Source: Cellulomonas fimi ATCC 484 (GTDB lineage: Bacteria; Actinomycetota; Actinomycetes; Actinomycetales; Cellulomonadaceae). From it: DNA of 64,000 nt. The DNA lies in NCBI RefSeq assembly GCF_000212695.1, contig NC_015514.1, positions 1 to 64,000 on the forward strand. The letters are read 5' to 3'. The notes beneath the pieces are model-generated. The model was not told the origin of the DNA and searched no databases. It saw only the letters and a list, made by a program, of their open reading frames with translations. The position numbers and the translations under genes are program-made. Positions 14,360 to 26,408 of this stretch are shown here, one piece after another (the stretch's first letter is position 1; every line of letters begins with the position of its first letter).

Positions 14360-14650
14360 TCACCGTTCGGTGAGCGTGTAGTCGGTCTTCGTCTGCTTCA
14401 CGTAGACCTGCGCGCCGTACGCGGGCCACCCGCCGCCCGCCGCGAACGCCTCGCCGATCGCGGTCGCGAGCTGCTGGTAGAACTTCGGCTCGTTGCCCTC
14501 GTAGCCGCCGTCGCGGTGCGGGTCGGGGTCGAGCTTGTACGTGCGCTCGCCCTGGCCGGCGGTCCAGATGCGGATCGCGCGCGTGCCGGTGCGGATCTCC
14601 GCGTAGGAGAAGACGACGCCGCCGACGTCGACGCTCGGTGCTCCGTTCAT
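14360..14650 (-). CDS. Hypothetical protein, third gene of an unknown operon
   Basis: The 96-aa product begins MNGAPSVDVGGVVFSYAEIR and is not recognised. It is rich in aromatic and beta-forming residues, has no signal peptide or membrane helix, and ends KQTKTDYTLTER. It starts 9 bases after the stop of the 14660-15265 gene with a TGAGGAGCC ribosome binding site, so it is clearly co-transcribed with the two unknown genes upstream. Confidence 0.72.
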   Translation of the reverse strand: MNGAPSVDVGGVVFSYAEIRTGTRAIRIWTAGQGERTYKLDPDPHRDGGYEGNEPKFYQQLATAIGEAFAAGGGWPAYGAQVYVKQTKTDYTLTER

Positions 14651-14659
14651 GATGGCTCC

Positions 14660-15265
14660 TCAGGGGATGGGGTGGACGTGGGCAGCGACGGATGCCGCGG
14701 CCCTGGCGCTGAGCTGGTCGCGCAGCGCCGGGGTGAGGACCGCCGGGTTGGCGGTCAGGGTGGCGGTGTGGACGGTCATGGACGACGGCTGCGTGAGAGC
14801 GGCCCACGGGAACCCGGCCGCGGGCACGACGGGCCGGAACCCGACGTGCACGAGCCCGAGCGTGAGGCCGCCCTCGCCGGTCGCCTGGACGACGAACACC
14901 TGGCGGCCGTCCTGCGCGCACGCGCTGAGCGCGTCGAACCCGGCGACGGCACCCGCGTTCGCGTGGTGCACGGCGGTGAGCGCGTCGTGCACGACCGTGC
15001 CCGGGCCGTGCGGCGCCGCGAACGCTGCGGGCACCTGGTGCCGTGCCACCGTCGACGTCAGTGCCGACGACGCGGACGCCGTCCAGCCCATCTGCGTGAA
15101 CCCGGTGACGACCGCCTCGAGCACGGTCGCCGTCGTCGCCGGGCTTCCCGCCAGGGCGGGCACCACGGTGAGCAGCAGGCAGTCGCGCACGAGGTCCTGG
15201 TCGCCGGCCGCGACCGACGGCTCGATGCCGACGAGCACGCCGCTGACCTCGATGAACGTCGTCAT
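14660..15265 (-). CDS. Hypothetical protein, second gene of an unknown operon
   Basis: The 201-aa product begins MTTFIEVSGVLVGIEPS and is not recognised. It is Ala/Val/Thr-rich and predicted soluble, with alternating hydrophobic strands such as RQVFVVQATGEGGLTLGLVHVGF and a C-terminal helix (LRDQLSARAAASVAAHV). Its ATG overlaps the TGA of the upstream gene (ATGA), so the two are translationally coupled. With the 262-aa and 96-aa neighbours it forms a compact operon facing away from a SARP-like regulator. No catalytic motif is visible. Confidence 0.72.
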   Translation of the reverse strand: MTTFIEVSGVLVGIEPSVAAGDQDLVRDCLLLTVVPALAGSPATTATVLEAVVTGFTQMGWTASASSALTSTVARHQVPAAFAAPHGPGTVVHDALTAVHHANAGAVAGFDALSACAQDGRQVFVVQATGEGGLTLGLVHVGFRPVVPAAGFPWAALTQPSSMTVHTATLTANPAVLTPALRDQLSARAAASVAAHVHPIP

Positions 15266-16050
15266 CCCAGGTCCGGGAGGTTCGCGATGTACGACGCGGC
15301 GTGGCTCGCGATCTTCTGCTGCACGGACGCGCGGACGCCCGCGTAGACGGCGTCGTTGAGCGACAGCTGCGTCGAGCCGTTCTTGATGTGCACGGACGTC
15401 GCCGAGTACGACATCCACAGGAACTTCGTGGACGTCTCGGTGCCGCTGAACGTGAACGCGCCGACCTGCAGGGCGACGGAACCGTTCGTCTCGTTGGCGA
15501 GGCCGACGGCGAACGTCCCGGCGTTGTTGCTCGTCGAGCTCGACGAGTAGATCGACCACGGCGCGCCCCCGGAGTCGGCCGACCCCTGCAGCGCCTTGAC
15601 GGCCGCCTCGACGATGCCGAGCTCGGCCGGCGCGAGGATCGCGCCGAGGATCTCGAGGACGACCTGGTCGATCTGCACGGTCGCGGTGCTCGCCGTGTAG
15701 TCGCCGAACGAGATGTTCTGACCGGTGTAGCCGATCTGCTGCAGGAACGTCTGGACGTAGGTGTAGTACCCGATCGGGTCCGCGGTCGGGTCGTGGCCCT
15801 CCTTCACGGCCATGAGCTGCGCGAGGGCCAGGGAGTTGTTCAGGTCGTCCTTGTGCTGCGCCGAGACGTACGCGGTGAACGACGTCAGCGAGTTGCCGAC
15901 GACGGTCGCGCTCTCGGTGCCGTCCTGCTGGGCGGCGGCCGCGGCGGGTGCGGTGGGCTGCACGGCGCCGAGCAGCGTGCCCTGCGGCGGAAGCGAGGAC
16001 AGGTCGACGGCCGCGACGGACGCGGCGGCGAGGTCGGATGCGACGGACAT
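15262..16050 (-). CDS. Hypothetical protein, first gene of an unknown operon
   Basis: The 262-aa product begins MSVASDLAAASVAAVDLSS and is not recognised. Residues 1-60 are low-complexity Ala/Pro/Thr. The middle (about 60-150) is helical with a GYYTYVQTFLQQIGYTG segment. The C-terminal half is Ser/Thr-rich and beta-like (ALQVGAFTFSGTETSTKFLW). It has no Sec signal and no clear membrane helix. The overall layout, helical front and beta-rich back, loosely recalls small pore-forming or surface-active proteins, but I saw no diagnostic motif. A GGAGGCACC ribosome binding site precedes the ATG. The stop overlaps the next start. Confidence 0.72.
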   Translation of the reverse strand: MSVASDLAAASVAAVDLSSLPPQGTLLGAVQPTAPAAAAAQQDGTESATVVGNSLTSFTAYVSAQHKDDLNNSLALAQLMAVKEGHDPTADPIGYYTYVQTFLQQIGYTGQNISFGDYTASTATVQIDQVVLEILGAILAPAELGIVEAAVKALQGSADSGGAPWSIYSSSSTSNNAGTFAVGLANETNGSVALQVGAFTFSGTETSTKFLWMSYSATSVHIKNGSTQLSLNDAVYAGVRASVQQKIASHAASYIANLPDLG

Positions 16051-16296
16051 GGTGCCTCCTGCGGTGGTGGGCCGGCGGTGGTGCCGGTCGACCCCATGCC
16101 AGCGCGCACCCCGCCTCCGGCCCGCCCCGCCGACGCGACCGCGCGGTGCGCGGGCGTGACGTCGTGCGTGCGCACCGTGACGTCGCCGCCTCCCGTCCGT
16201 CGCGTGCCGTGACCCGTTCGTGTCCTGCGCGAGCGCGCACGTCGCGCGCGGCTACGTTGGCGGCACGCGACTCACGCGGGGGGCGAGGGGAGTCGG

Positions 16297-17022
16297 ATGA
16301 GCCACGTGCTCCAGCTGCTGGGACCGGTGCGGCTGCGCACGGACGGACGACGGGTCCCCCTCCCCCACGCGTGCGCGCGGCTGACGGCCGCGCTCGCCCT
16401 CGTCGGGCCGCTCTCCCGCGAGCAGGCGGCGGCGCTGCTGTGGCCGGACGCGCCGACCGGCAGGGCCCTGTCCAACCTCCGCACGGCCCTGTCACGCCTG
16501 CGCCGCCTCACCCCGGGGCTGGTCGACGCGCGCGGGACGGTGCTCGCGCTCGCGGACGACGTCACGGTCGACACCGACCGGATGCTGGCGTGGGTCAACG
16601 CGACGATCTACGACGACGCGCCCCCGAACGACCCGGCGGGCCCGCCGCGGGAGGTCGGCCGGGAGCTGCTCGCGGGCTGGGACGAGGAGTGGGTGCGGGA
16701 CCACCGGGACCGCTGGCAGGTGCTCGTCAGCCAGGCGTTGGAGAGCGCCGCGACGCGGCTGCTGGCGCAGGGTCGTCCGGCGGCGGCGCTGCCGTACGGG
16801 TTGGCGGCGGTCGCGGCGGAGCCGTGGTCCGAGTCCGCGAACCGGGTGCTCATCGAGATCCACGCGCGACGGGGCGACGGCGCGGGGGCGCTGCGGCAGT
16901 TCGAGCGGCTCAGCCGGGTGCTGCGGGCCGAGCTCGGGGTGCAGCCGGCTCCGGACATCGTGGCGCTCATCCGCCAGCTCTACCCGTTCGGCGTCGGGCG
17001 CACGGGGCAGCGGACGGCGTAG
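16297..17022 (+). CDS. BTAD/SARP-type transcriptional regulator
   Basis: The 241-aa product matches the core of Streptomyces antibiotic regulatory proteins. An OmpR-like winged-helix DNA-binding part (about residues 1-95: LLGPVRLRTDGR and SREQAAALLWPDAPTGRALSNLR) is followed by the bacterial transcriptional activation domain (about 97-241), with tetratricopeptide-like helices ending FERLSRVLRAELGVQPAPD. There is no ATPase or sensor module. Such proteins normally bind direct heptamer repeats and activate nearby operons. It is divergent from the three-gene unknown operon at 14360-16050 across a 246-base gap, so that operon is the natural target. This regulatory link is inferred from position. 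Confidence 0.9.
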   Translation: MSHVLQLLGPVRLRTDGRRVPLPHACARLTAALALVGPLSREQAAALLWPDAPTGRALSNLRTALSRLRRLTPGLVDARGTVLALADDVTVDTDRMLAWVNATIYDDAPPNDPAGPPREVGRELLAGWDEEWVRDHRDRWQVLVSQALESAATRLLAQGRPAAALPYGLAAVAAEPWSESANRVLIEIHARRGDGAGALRQFERLSRVLRAELGVQPAPDIVALIRQLYPFGVGRTGQRTA

Positions 17023-17142
17023 CGGGACCTGGTGCGCGACGGGACGGGGCTCCGCGGACGGCGTCCCCCGTGACGGTGACGTGTCGCATCCGCGGTGGAT
17101 CGCCGTTCCGTGTGTCGGCGGCGCGGTCTAGGTTGGACGGCT

Positions 17143-18066
17143 GTGACACCTGTCATCGCGGCCCACGGGCTCACCAAGCGCTTCGGCGAGCTCGTCGCCG
17201 TCGACGGCATCGACTTCGAGGTCGCCCCGGGCGAGTCGTTCGGCCTGCTCGGCCCGAACGGCGCCGGCAAGTCGACGACCATGCGGATGGTCGGCGCGGT
17301 GTCGACGCGATCGGGCGGCGAGCTGCGCGTCCTCGACCTCGACCCCGAGACGCACGGCCCGGAGATCCGCTCGCAGCTCGGCGTCGTGCCGCAGGAGGAC
17401 AACCTCGACACCGAGCTGACCGTCCGCGACAACCTGCTCGTCTACGGCCGCTACTTCGGCCTCCCCCGCCGCGTGTGCGCCGAGCGTGCCGACGAGCTGC
17501 TGGAGTTCGCGCAGCTCACGGAGAAGGCCAAGGTCAAGACGGACGACCTGTCGGGCGGCATGAAGCGGCGCCTGACGATCGCCCGTGCGCTCATCAACGA
17601 CCCGCGGATCCTCATGCTCGACGAGCCGACGACGGGCCTCGACCCGCAGGCCCGGCACGTCCTGTGGGACCGGTTGTTCCGGCTCAAGGAGCGCGGCACG
17701 ACGCTCGTCGTCACGACGCACTACATGGACGAGGCCGAGCAGCTGTGCGACCGGCTGGTCGTCGTCGACCACGGCCGGATCATGGCCGAGGGCAGCCCGG
17801 CGGAGCTGATCCGCCGCTACTCGACGCGCGAGGTCGTCGAGCTGCGGTTCGGCTCGTCGCGCAACGCGGAGGCGGCGGAGCGCATGGCGGGCGTGACCGA
17901 GCGCGTCGAGGTGCTCCCGGACCGGGTGCTGCTGTACGCGGACGACGGCGAGGCGGTCGTCGAGAAGGTCCTGGCCCTCGGGCTCGAGCCGACGACGAGC
18001 CTCGTGCGCCGCTCCAGCCTCGAGGACGTGTTCCTCCGGCTGACCGGACGGAGCCTGATCGAGTGA
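17143..18066 (+). CDS. ABC-2 type exporter ATP-binding protein (DrrA/NodI-like)
   Basis: The 307-aa ATPase powers the two permeases encoded immediately downstream. Walker A is GPNGAGKSTTMRM, the signature is LSGGMKRRLTIARALI and Walker B is RILMLDEPTTGLDPQ, with the switch His in VVTTHYMDEAEQL. The DrrA-type C-terminal tail follows, ending LEDVFLRLTGRSLIE. GTG 17143 is preferred because it gives MTPVIAAHGLTKRFG; an ATG 48 bases upstream would add a run of Arg/Cys residues with no family similarity. The stop overlaps the next gene's GTG. The substrate is unknown; relatives export antibiotics, lipids or saccharides. Confidence 0.93.
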   Translation: MTPVIAAHGLTKRFGELVAVDGIDFEVAPGESFGLLGPNGAGKSTTMRMVGAVSTRSGGELRVLDLDPETHGPEIRSQLGVVPQEDNLDTELTVRDNLLVYGRYFGLPRRVCAERADELLEFAQLTEKAKVKTDDLSGGMKRRLTIARALINDPRILMLDEPTTGLDPQARHVLWDRLFRLKERGTTLVVTTHYMDEAEQLCDRLVVVDHGRIMAEGSPAELIRRYSTREVVELRFGSSRNAEAAERMAGVTERVEVLPDRVLLYADDGEAVVEKVLALGLEPTTSLVRRSSLEDVFLRLTGRSLIE

Positions 18067-18911
18067 CGACGACGAGCGCACCGAGCCCCGCCGCGCAGCG
18101 CGCGCTGGCTGCGGCGGCCCTCCCCCGCCGGCTCGGCTGGTGGTACGTCGCCGAGGCGCAGCTGCGCAGCATGAAGGCGTACGGCTGGACGATCGTGGCG
18201 AGCGGCGTGGGCCAGCCCCTGCTGTACCTGCTGGGCATCGGCCTGGGTCTCGCGGCGTTCCTCGACGTGTCGATCGGGCAGGGGCCCGACGGCCCGGTCG
18301 ACTACGTGACGTTCGTGGCCCCGGCGCTGCTCGTGACGGCTGCGGTCGGCGTCGCGATGGACGAGTTCACGTACGCGGTGATGTCGGGGTTCAAGTGGCG
18401 GCGCCTGTACTGGGGGCCGAACGCCACGCCGATCTCGCCGGCGCAGCTCGCGACGGGCGTCGTCGTGGCGTGCGTGGGCCGGATGCTGTTCACGACCGTC
18501 GCGTACTACGTGCTCATGGTCGCGTTCGGGGCCGTCGGGGACCCGCTCGCCGGGTTGGCGATCCCGCTCGTCGGCGTGCTCGCCGGGCTCGCGTTCGGGC
18601 TGCCGGTCATGGCGTTCTCCGCGTCGCTCAAGGACGACCGGGGGCAGATCGCGCTCGTGCAGCGGTTCGTCTTCACGCCGCTCTTCCTGTTCTCCGGCAC
18701 GTTCTACCCGCTCACGACCGTGCCGGTCGCGCTGCAGTGGATCGGGTGGGTGTCGCCGGTCTGGCACGCGTCCGAGGTGGGCCGCTCGCTGAGCTACGGG
18801 TCGCCCCCCGGTGCCTGGCCCGTCGGGGTGCACCTCGCGGTCCTGCTGGTCATGGCGGGGGCGGGCGCGGTCGTCGCCGGGCGCATCTTCACGAGGAGGC
18901 TGCGCGGATGA
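18063..18911 (+). CDS. ABC-2 type transporter permease (first of pair)
   Basis: The 282-aa membrane subunit starts at GTG 18063, overlapping the ATPase stop (GTGA). Six hydrophobic helices are visible, including GQPLLYLLGIGLGLAAFL, FVAPALLVTAAVGVAMD, LAIPLVGVLAGLAFGLP and VHLAVLLVMAGAGAVVAG. The family segment LFLFSGTFYPLTTVP near residue 201 is diagnostic of DrrB/NodJ-type ABC-2 permeases. Its C-terminus ends RRLRG. It overlaps the next permease by four bases, so ATPase and both permeases are made in fixed stoichiometry. Confidence 0.92.
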   Translation: MTTTSAPSPAAQRALAAAALPRRLGWWYVAEAQLRSMKAYGWTIVASGVGQPLLYLLGIGLGLAAFLDVSIGQGPDGPVDYVTFVAPALLVTAAVGVAMDEFTYAVMSGFKWRRLYWGPNATPISPAQLATGVVVACVGRMLFTTVAYYVLMVAFGAVGDPLAGLAIPLVGVLAGLAFGLPVMAFSASLKDDRGQIALVQRFVFTPLFLFSGTFYPLTTVPVALQWIGWVSPVWHASEVGRSLSYGSPPGAWPVGVHLAVLLVMAGAGAVVAGRIFTRRLRG

Positions 18912-19738
18912 CGACGACGACCACGACGGCCGCCCCCCGCTGGCTGACCACGGGCGGGGTGCGTGCGCTGTCGTCCGGGAACGCCGGTGCGGTGGTCGAG
19001 CGCGGGCTGCGCGCGACGCGGTCCGGCAACTGGGTGATCGTGCTGTCCGGGTTCTTCGAGCCGGTGTTCTACCTGCTGGCGATGGGCTACGGGCTCGGCA
19101 CGTACATCGGCGACGTCGAGCTCGGCACGGGCGAGGCCGTCTCGTACGCCGCGTTCGTCGCGCCTGCGCTGCTGGCCGTCTCGGCGATGAACGGAGCGGT
19201 CTACGACTCGACGTGGAACGTCTTCTTCAAGATGCACTTCGGCAAGCTGTACGACGCGATGCTCACGACGTCGATGGGCCCGCTCGACGTCGCGCTCGGC
19301 GAGATCGCGTACGCGCTGCTCCGCGGGGGCGTCTACGCGTTCGGCTTCCTCACGGTCATGCAGGTCATGGGCCTCAACCTGGCGTGGACGGCCGTGCTCG
19401 CCGTGCCCGCGGTCCTGCTCATCGCGTTCGGCTTCGCGGCCGTCGGCATGGCCGTCACGAGCTACATGAAGACCTTCCAGCAGATGGACTGGATCAACTT
19501 CGTCCTGCTGCCGATGTTCCTGTTCTCGGCCACGTTCTACCCGCTGTCGGTGTACCCCGAGGCGGTGCAGTGGTTCATCAAGGCGATGCCGCTGTGGCAC
19601 GGCGTCGAGCTGATCCGCGGCCTGACGACGGGTGCCCTCTCCCCCGCGATGTGGTCGCACGTCGGCTACTTCGTCGGGATGATCGCGCTGGGCGTGACGT
19701 TCACGACGACCCGGCTGCGCGCCCTGTTCCTGCGCTGA
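18908..19738 (+). CDS. ABC-2 type transporter permease (second of pair)
   Basis: The 276-aa membrane subunit is paralogous to the permease upstream. The N-terminus MTTTTTTAAPRWLTTGG is polar, and six helices follow. The conserved segment LPMFLFSATFYPLSVYPEAV lies near residue 200. The ATG overlaps the preceding stop. Having two different permeases with one ATPase suggests a heterodimeric membrane domain. A strong hairpin terminator closes the operon 15 bases later. Confidence 0.92.
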   Translation: MTTTTTTAAPRWLTTGGVRALSSGNAGAVVERGLRATRSGNWVIVLSGFFEPVFYLLAMGYGLGTYIGDVELGTGEAVSYAAFVAPALLAVSAMNGAVYDSTWNVFFKMHFGKLYDAMLTTSMGPLDVALGEIAYALLRGGVYAFGFLTVMQVMGLNLAWTAVLAVPAVLLIAFGFAAVGMAVTSYMKTFQQMDWINFVLLPMFLFSATFYPLSVYPEAVQWFIKAMPLWHGVELIRGLTTGALSPAMWSHVGYFVGMIALGVTFTTTRLRALFLR

Positions 19739-19752
19739 GACCGGTCAGACGA

Positions 19753-19788
19753 ACGGGCCCCCGACGCCAGGTGGCGCCGGGGGCCCGT
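19753..19788. terminator. Bidirectional hairpin terminator between ABC exporter and cenB
   Basis: The inverted repeat acgggccccc/gggggcccgt, with extra GCGCC pairing around a short loop, sits between two convergent genes. It can serve both. Confidence 0.75.
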
Positions 19789-19821
19789 CGACCGTGAGGC
19801 GGTCGCCCTGAGATCAGCGGC

Positions 19822-23073
<3,252 letters not shown>

Positions 23074-23082
23074 CTAAACGAT

Positions 23083-24405
23083 TCAGCCCCGCTCACCAGC
23101 GGCGGTGCGCGCCACGTCCGCCTCACGCGGGGGCTCCTCGGTCTCGAGGTCGCCCCCCGGCCCGGCCGCCACGTCGGGCTCGTGAGCCCGATCCGTGGGC
23201 GCGTGGGTTGCGGGCTCGGCGCCGGGCGCGGGATCCGCCGGACCGGCCGAGGACGGGGCGTCGAGCGCCACCGGCGGCACCGCCGGCTGCTGCGCGTCCA
23301 CCCGGGTCGCGGTCGACCGCCGTGCGCGGCGCATGACGGGACGCTCCACGAGCAGCCAGCTCGCCAGCGCCAGCGGGATGGTCCCGAGGACGCACAGCAC
23401 GACGTAGGGCAGGAACCCGTAGCGGTTCAGGCCGAACATGACGAACAGCTGCTGCACCGGGAACGCGTAGATGTAGAAGCCGTAGGAGATGTCGTGCTTG
23501 TGCATGAGGCGCGGGATCGGGACGACCGACGCCACCCACATGATCACGTACGTCAGGAACGGCGCCGCGGCCTGCATCCCCCACCGGTCGACCTGCACGA
23601 GCAGGAAGGTGCCGACCGCCCCGGCGAGCAGCATCCCGGCCCAGTGCAGCGGGACACGTCTGCGCAGCGCGTACACGAGCCCACCACCCAGGAAGAAGGG
23701 CAGGTGCTCCAGGGCGACGGCCGAGTCGAACGAGTTGCCCATGTACGGCAGCACGACCGCGTTGTTGGCCCACAGCAGCACCGACGTCGCGAACAGCACG
23801 CCCATCGCCGTGGCGCTCCGGCGCACGATCGAGACGAAGCCGAGCGCGCCGATGACGAGGTAGCAGACGAACTCGACGTAGAGGCTCCACAGCGAGCCGT
23901 CCCACACGAGCGGGTACGGGACCCCCGTGGGTGTCCCCGCGACCTCGAACGTCGACACACGCAGGAACCAGTTCGAGATGACGAAGTCGAGGGGCGTCCG
24001 GGGCGCCGTGAGGAAGCCGTCGAGCGTGCCGTTCGCCTTCCAGTAGCCGATCGGCGCGAAGAGGCCGGCGATGACGACGAGACACACCCAGTAGGCGGGC
24101 ATGATGCGCGCGAGCCGGTGCAGCAGGTACGTGCCGAACGAGTTCGTGAACCGGCTGCCGGAGATCAGGTAGCCGCTGACGGCGAAGAACCCGAACACCG
24201 CGAGCGAGCCCATGTTCTTGCCGTGCAGCTGCGGGCCCACCCCCGACCCCGTCAGCGTGAACGAGTGCGTCCCGAGGACCATGAGGGCGAGCAGGAGCCG
24301 GACGGCGTTGAGGCTGTTGTCCCGCGGGTCGAGCTGGTGCGCGCGCAGCGCCCGGAACCGGCGCGGGGTGTCCAGCGGCTGCTCGACCGCGGTCGCGGCG
24401 GTCAC
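23083..24405 (-). CDS. Acyltransferase 3 family membrane protein
   Basis: The protein is about 440 aa, with ten or so hydrophobic helices in the acyltransferase-3 pattern (O-acetylation of polysaccharides or other envelope molecules). The family motif NAVRLLLALMVLGTHSFTL with catalytic His is near residue 42, and FFAVSGYLISGSRF and LHRLARIMPAYW follow. The C-terminal 90 residues are a Pro/Ala/Asp-rich cytoplasmic tail. GTG 24405 (MTAATAVEQPL) is chosen; an ATG at 24480 would add 25 residues without family similarity. The target substrate is unknown. It stands alone between cenB and the alanine-rich gene. Confidence 0.88.
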   Translation of the reverse strand: MTAATAVEQPLDTPRRFRALRAHQLDPRDNSLNAVRLLLALMVLGTHSFTLTGSGVGPQLHGKNMGSLAVFGFFAVSGYLISGSRFTNSFGTYLLHRLARIMPAYWVCLVVIAGLFAPIGYWKANGTLDGFLTAPRTPLDFVISNWFLRVSTFEVAGTPTGVPYPLVWDGSLWSLYVEFVCYLVIGALGFVSIVRRSATAMGVLFATSVLLWANNAVVLPYMGNSFDSAVALEHLPFFLGGGLVYALRRRVPLHWAGMLLAGAVGTFLLVQVDRWGMQAAAPFLTYVIMWVASVVPIPRLMHKHDISYGFYIYAFPVQQLFVMFGLNRYGFLPYVVLCVLGTIPLALASWLLVERPVMRRARRSTATRVDAQQPAVPPVALDAPSSAGPADPAPGAEPATHAPTDRAHEPDVAAGPGGDLETEEPPREADVARTAAGERG

Positions 24406-24594
24406 CGGCGTGCCCCGGCACGCGCCGGACGTACCCGGGAAGCGGCCGCGGCGTCCTTGTCGCCCTGGAACATGCCCCACATGGTCCGACAGTCTGTCGT
24501 ATCCCGAGGCACTCTCACGACGCCTCGAGGGCGCCGCGCGACGGCGGACCGCCGGCCATGACGCCCCCCGGCGCGGCGGCGCAGGTGGGACGCA

Positions 24595-24632
24595 CCACGC
24601 CCCCCGGGCGTCGAGGCCGGCGGGGGGCGTGG
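24595..24632. terminator. Hairpin terminator
   Basis: An 11-base perfect stem (ccacgcccccc with ggggggcgtgg) surrounds a 16-base GC-rich loop. It lies just beyond the stop of the minus-strand alanine-rich gene. Confidence 0.65.
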
Positions 24633-24664
24633 GAACTGCGGACCCGCGGCGCGGGCCGGGTGTG

Positions 24665-25693
24665 TCAGGCCTTCGGCTCGTCCGTCGTGCCGGAGGTGTC
24701 CGCGCCGGGCGTCACCGGGTCGACGTCCGCCGCCGGGCTGCCCGCGGCGTCACCGCCGGCGATCGGGGCGGCCGGCGTGAACTCCTCGGTGGTGCCTGCG
24801 GTCGTCGTGCCGGTGTCGACCGTCTTCTGCGACGAGCGGCGCACGCGCTTGGCGGCCTCCGTCGCACCCTCGCGGGCGTCGGCGACCTTCTCCGTGAGCT
24901 CCTCGCGGGCCTCGGCGACCTTCTCGGCGGCCTTGCGGGTCGCGTCGCGGCCCTTGGCCACGGCCGCGCCGGCCGCCTCGCCGACGGCGTCCGCCGCGTC
25001 GCCCACGGCGTCCGTCAGGTCGTGACGGGCCTCGTGCGCACGCGTTCGCAGATCGGCGTGCGACGGCCCGCCGAGCGACTCGGCGGGCTCCCACGGCTCG
25101 GCCCACGGGTCGACCTGCGACCGCGACCGGCTCCACGCGACGGCTGCGGCACCGGCGGCGGCGACACCCGCCAGCACCCAGAACACCTTGGCGCCCGTGT
25201 GCTTGTTCCGCTGCTCGGCCGCGGCAGCAGCTGCGGCGGCCGCAGCCGCCTTCGCCGCCTTGCGCGCGCCCCGCTTGGACGTCGCGGCCGACGAGTCCGC
25301 CGCCTTCTCGACGGCGGCGCCCGCGCGGACGGCCGCCTCGTTCATCGCGGCGACGAGCCGCGGCAGCAGGTCGTCGACGAGCTTGTCGTGCGCGGTGTCG
25401 ATCGCCGGGGACGCCTTGGCGGCGGCCTGCTCGACCTTGGGGGCGGCCGCGATGAGGCTCTCCTTGTACGCGTGCTCGACGCGCGGGATCAGCCAGTCGA
25501 CGAACGCCTCGACGCGTGGCGTCGTCCACTCCTTCGCGTGCACGGCGGCGTCGGACGCCTTGCCCGCACCGACGGCGGCCGCGATCTTGGCCTTGGCTGC
25601 GCGGTCGGCGAACTGCGCCCCGAGCTCGGCGGCCTGCTCCTTGAGGTGCTCCTTGTCGACGTCGATCGTCGTGCGGCTCTTGCTGAAGCCCAT
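24665..25693 (-). CDS. Alanine-rich single-span membrane protein, function unknown
   Basis: The 342-aa product begins MGFSKSRTTIDVDKEHLKE. Residues 1-160 are amphipathic helix rich in Ala/Lys/Glu, ending in a poly-Ala run. One membrane helix follows (about 170-187, VFWVLAGVAAAGAAAVAW). Then comes a WAEPWEPAESLGG linker and a second long Ala/Lys/Glu helix built from near-11-residue repeats (KAAEKVAEAREELTEKVADA), like apolipoprotein or LEA proteins. The tail is acidic and Thr/Pro-rich. Similar proteins occur in Cellulomonas relatives without known function. A structural envelope or stress role is possible but unproven. Confidence 0.8.
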   Translation of the reverse strand: MGFSKSRTTIDVDKEHLKEQAAELGAQFADRAAKAKIAAAVGAGKASDAAVHAKEWTTPRVEAFVDWLIPRVEHAYKESLIAAAPKVEQAAAKASPAIDTAHDKLVDDLLPRLVAAMNEAAVRAGAAVEKAADSSAATSKRGARKAAKAAAAAAAAAAAEQRNKHTGAKVFWVLAGVAAAGAAAVAWSRSRSQVDPWAEPWEPAESLGGPSHADLRTRAHEARHDLTDAVGDAADAVGEAAGAAVAKGRDATRKAAEKVAEAREELTEKVADAREGATEAAKRVRRSSQKTVDTGTTTAGTTEEFTPAAPIAGGDAAGSPAADVDPVTPGADTSGTTDEPKA

Positions 25694-25859
25694 CGTCCAC
25701 TCCCGGGGTCAGGTGTGCGGCGGGTGGCATGACCCGTCCGCGCTGGTCGGCGGCACTGGAGTCCCACTCTGCCACCGGACCTGCTCAGACGCAGGACGGT
25801 GACCCCGGGCATCACCCTGTCGACCGCGCCGGGCGGGCGCTGCGTGCGAGACTGTCGGC

Positions 25860-26399
25860 ATGTTCGCGACCCTGCACACGTCCGCCGGTGACATCCGGAT
25901 CGAGCTGTTCCCGAACCACGCGCCGCGCACCGTCGAGAACTTCGTGGGCCTCGCCACGGGCAGCAAGCCCTGGACGGACCCGGCGACGGGCGAGCAGCGC
26001 ACCGACGCGCTGTACTCCGACCTCGTGTTCCACCGCGTCATCGCCGACTTCATGATCCAGGGCGGCGACCCGCTGGGCACGGGCCGTGGCGGCCCGGGCT
26101 ACACGTTCGACGACGAGATCCACCCCGAGCTCACGTTCTCCGAGCCCTACCTGCTCGCGATGGCGAACGCCGGCAAGCGGCTCGACCCGACGACGGGCAA
26201 GGTCGGCGGCACCAACGGCTCGCAGTTCTTCATCTCCGTCGCGGCCACGACGTGGCTCAACGGCAAGCACACCATCTTCGGCAAGGTCGCGGACGACGCG
26301 AGCCGCGCGGTCGTCGACGCGATCGCCACCACGCCGACGCGGCCCGGCGACCGCCCCGTGCAGGACGTCGTGCTGCAGTCGGTGTCGATCGAGGACTGA
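25860..26399 (+). CDS. ppiA: Peptidyl-prolyl cis-trans isomerase, cyclophilin type
   Basis: A 179-aa cytoplasmic cyclophilin that catalyses proline isomerisation. Key blocks are ENFVGLATGS, FHRVIADFMIQGGDP (active-site Arg and Phe), GGPGYTFDDE, NGSQFFISVAATTWLNGKHTIFG and the trailing VQDVVLQSVSIED. There is no signal peptide. It is divergent from the alanine-rich gene. The rhomboid gene follows in the same reading frame, with the PPIase stop being the only in-frame stop between them. Confidence 0.95.
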   Translation: MFATLHTSAGDIRIELFPNHAPRTVENFVGLATGSKPWTDPATGEQRTDALYSDLVFHRVIADFMIQGGDPLGTGRGGPGYTFDDEIHPELTFSEPYLLAMANAGKRLDPTTGKVGGTNGSQFFISVAATTWLNGKHTIFGKVADDASRAVVDAIATTPTRPGDRPVQDVVLQSVSIED

Positions 26400-26408
26400 G
26401 AGGCCCTC

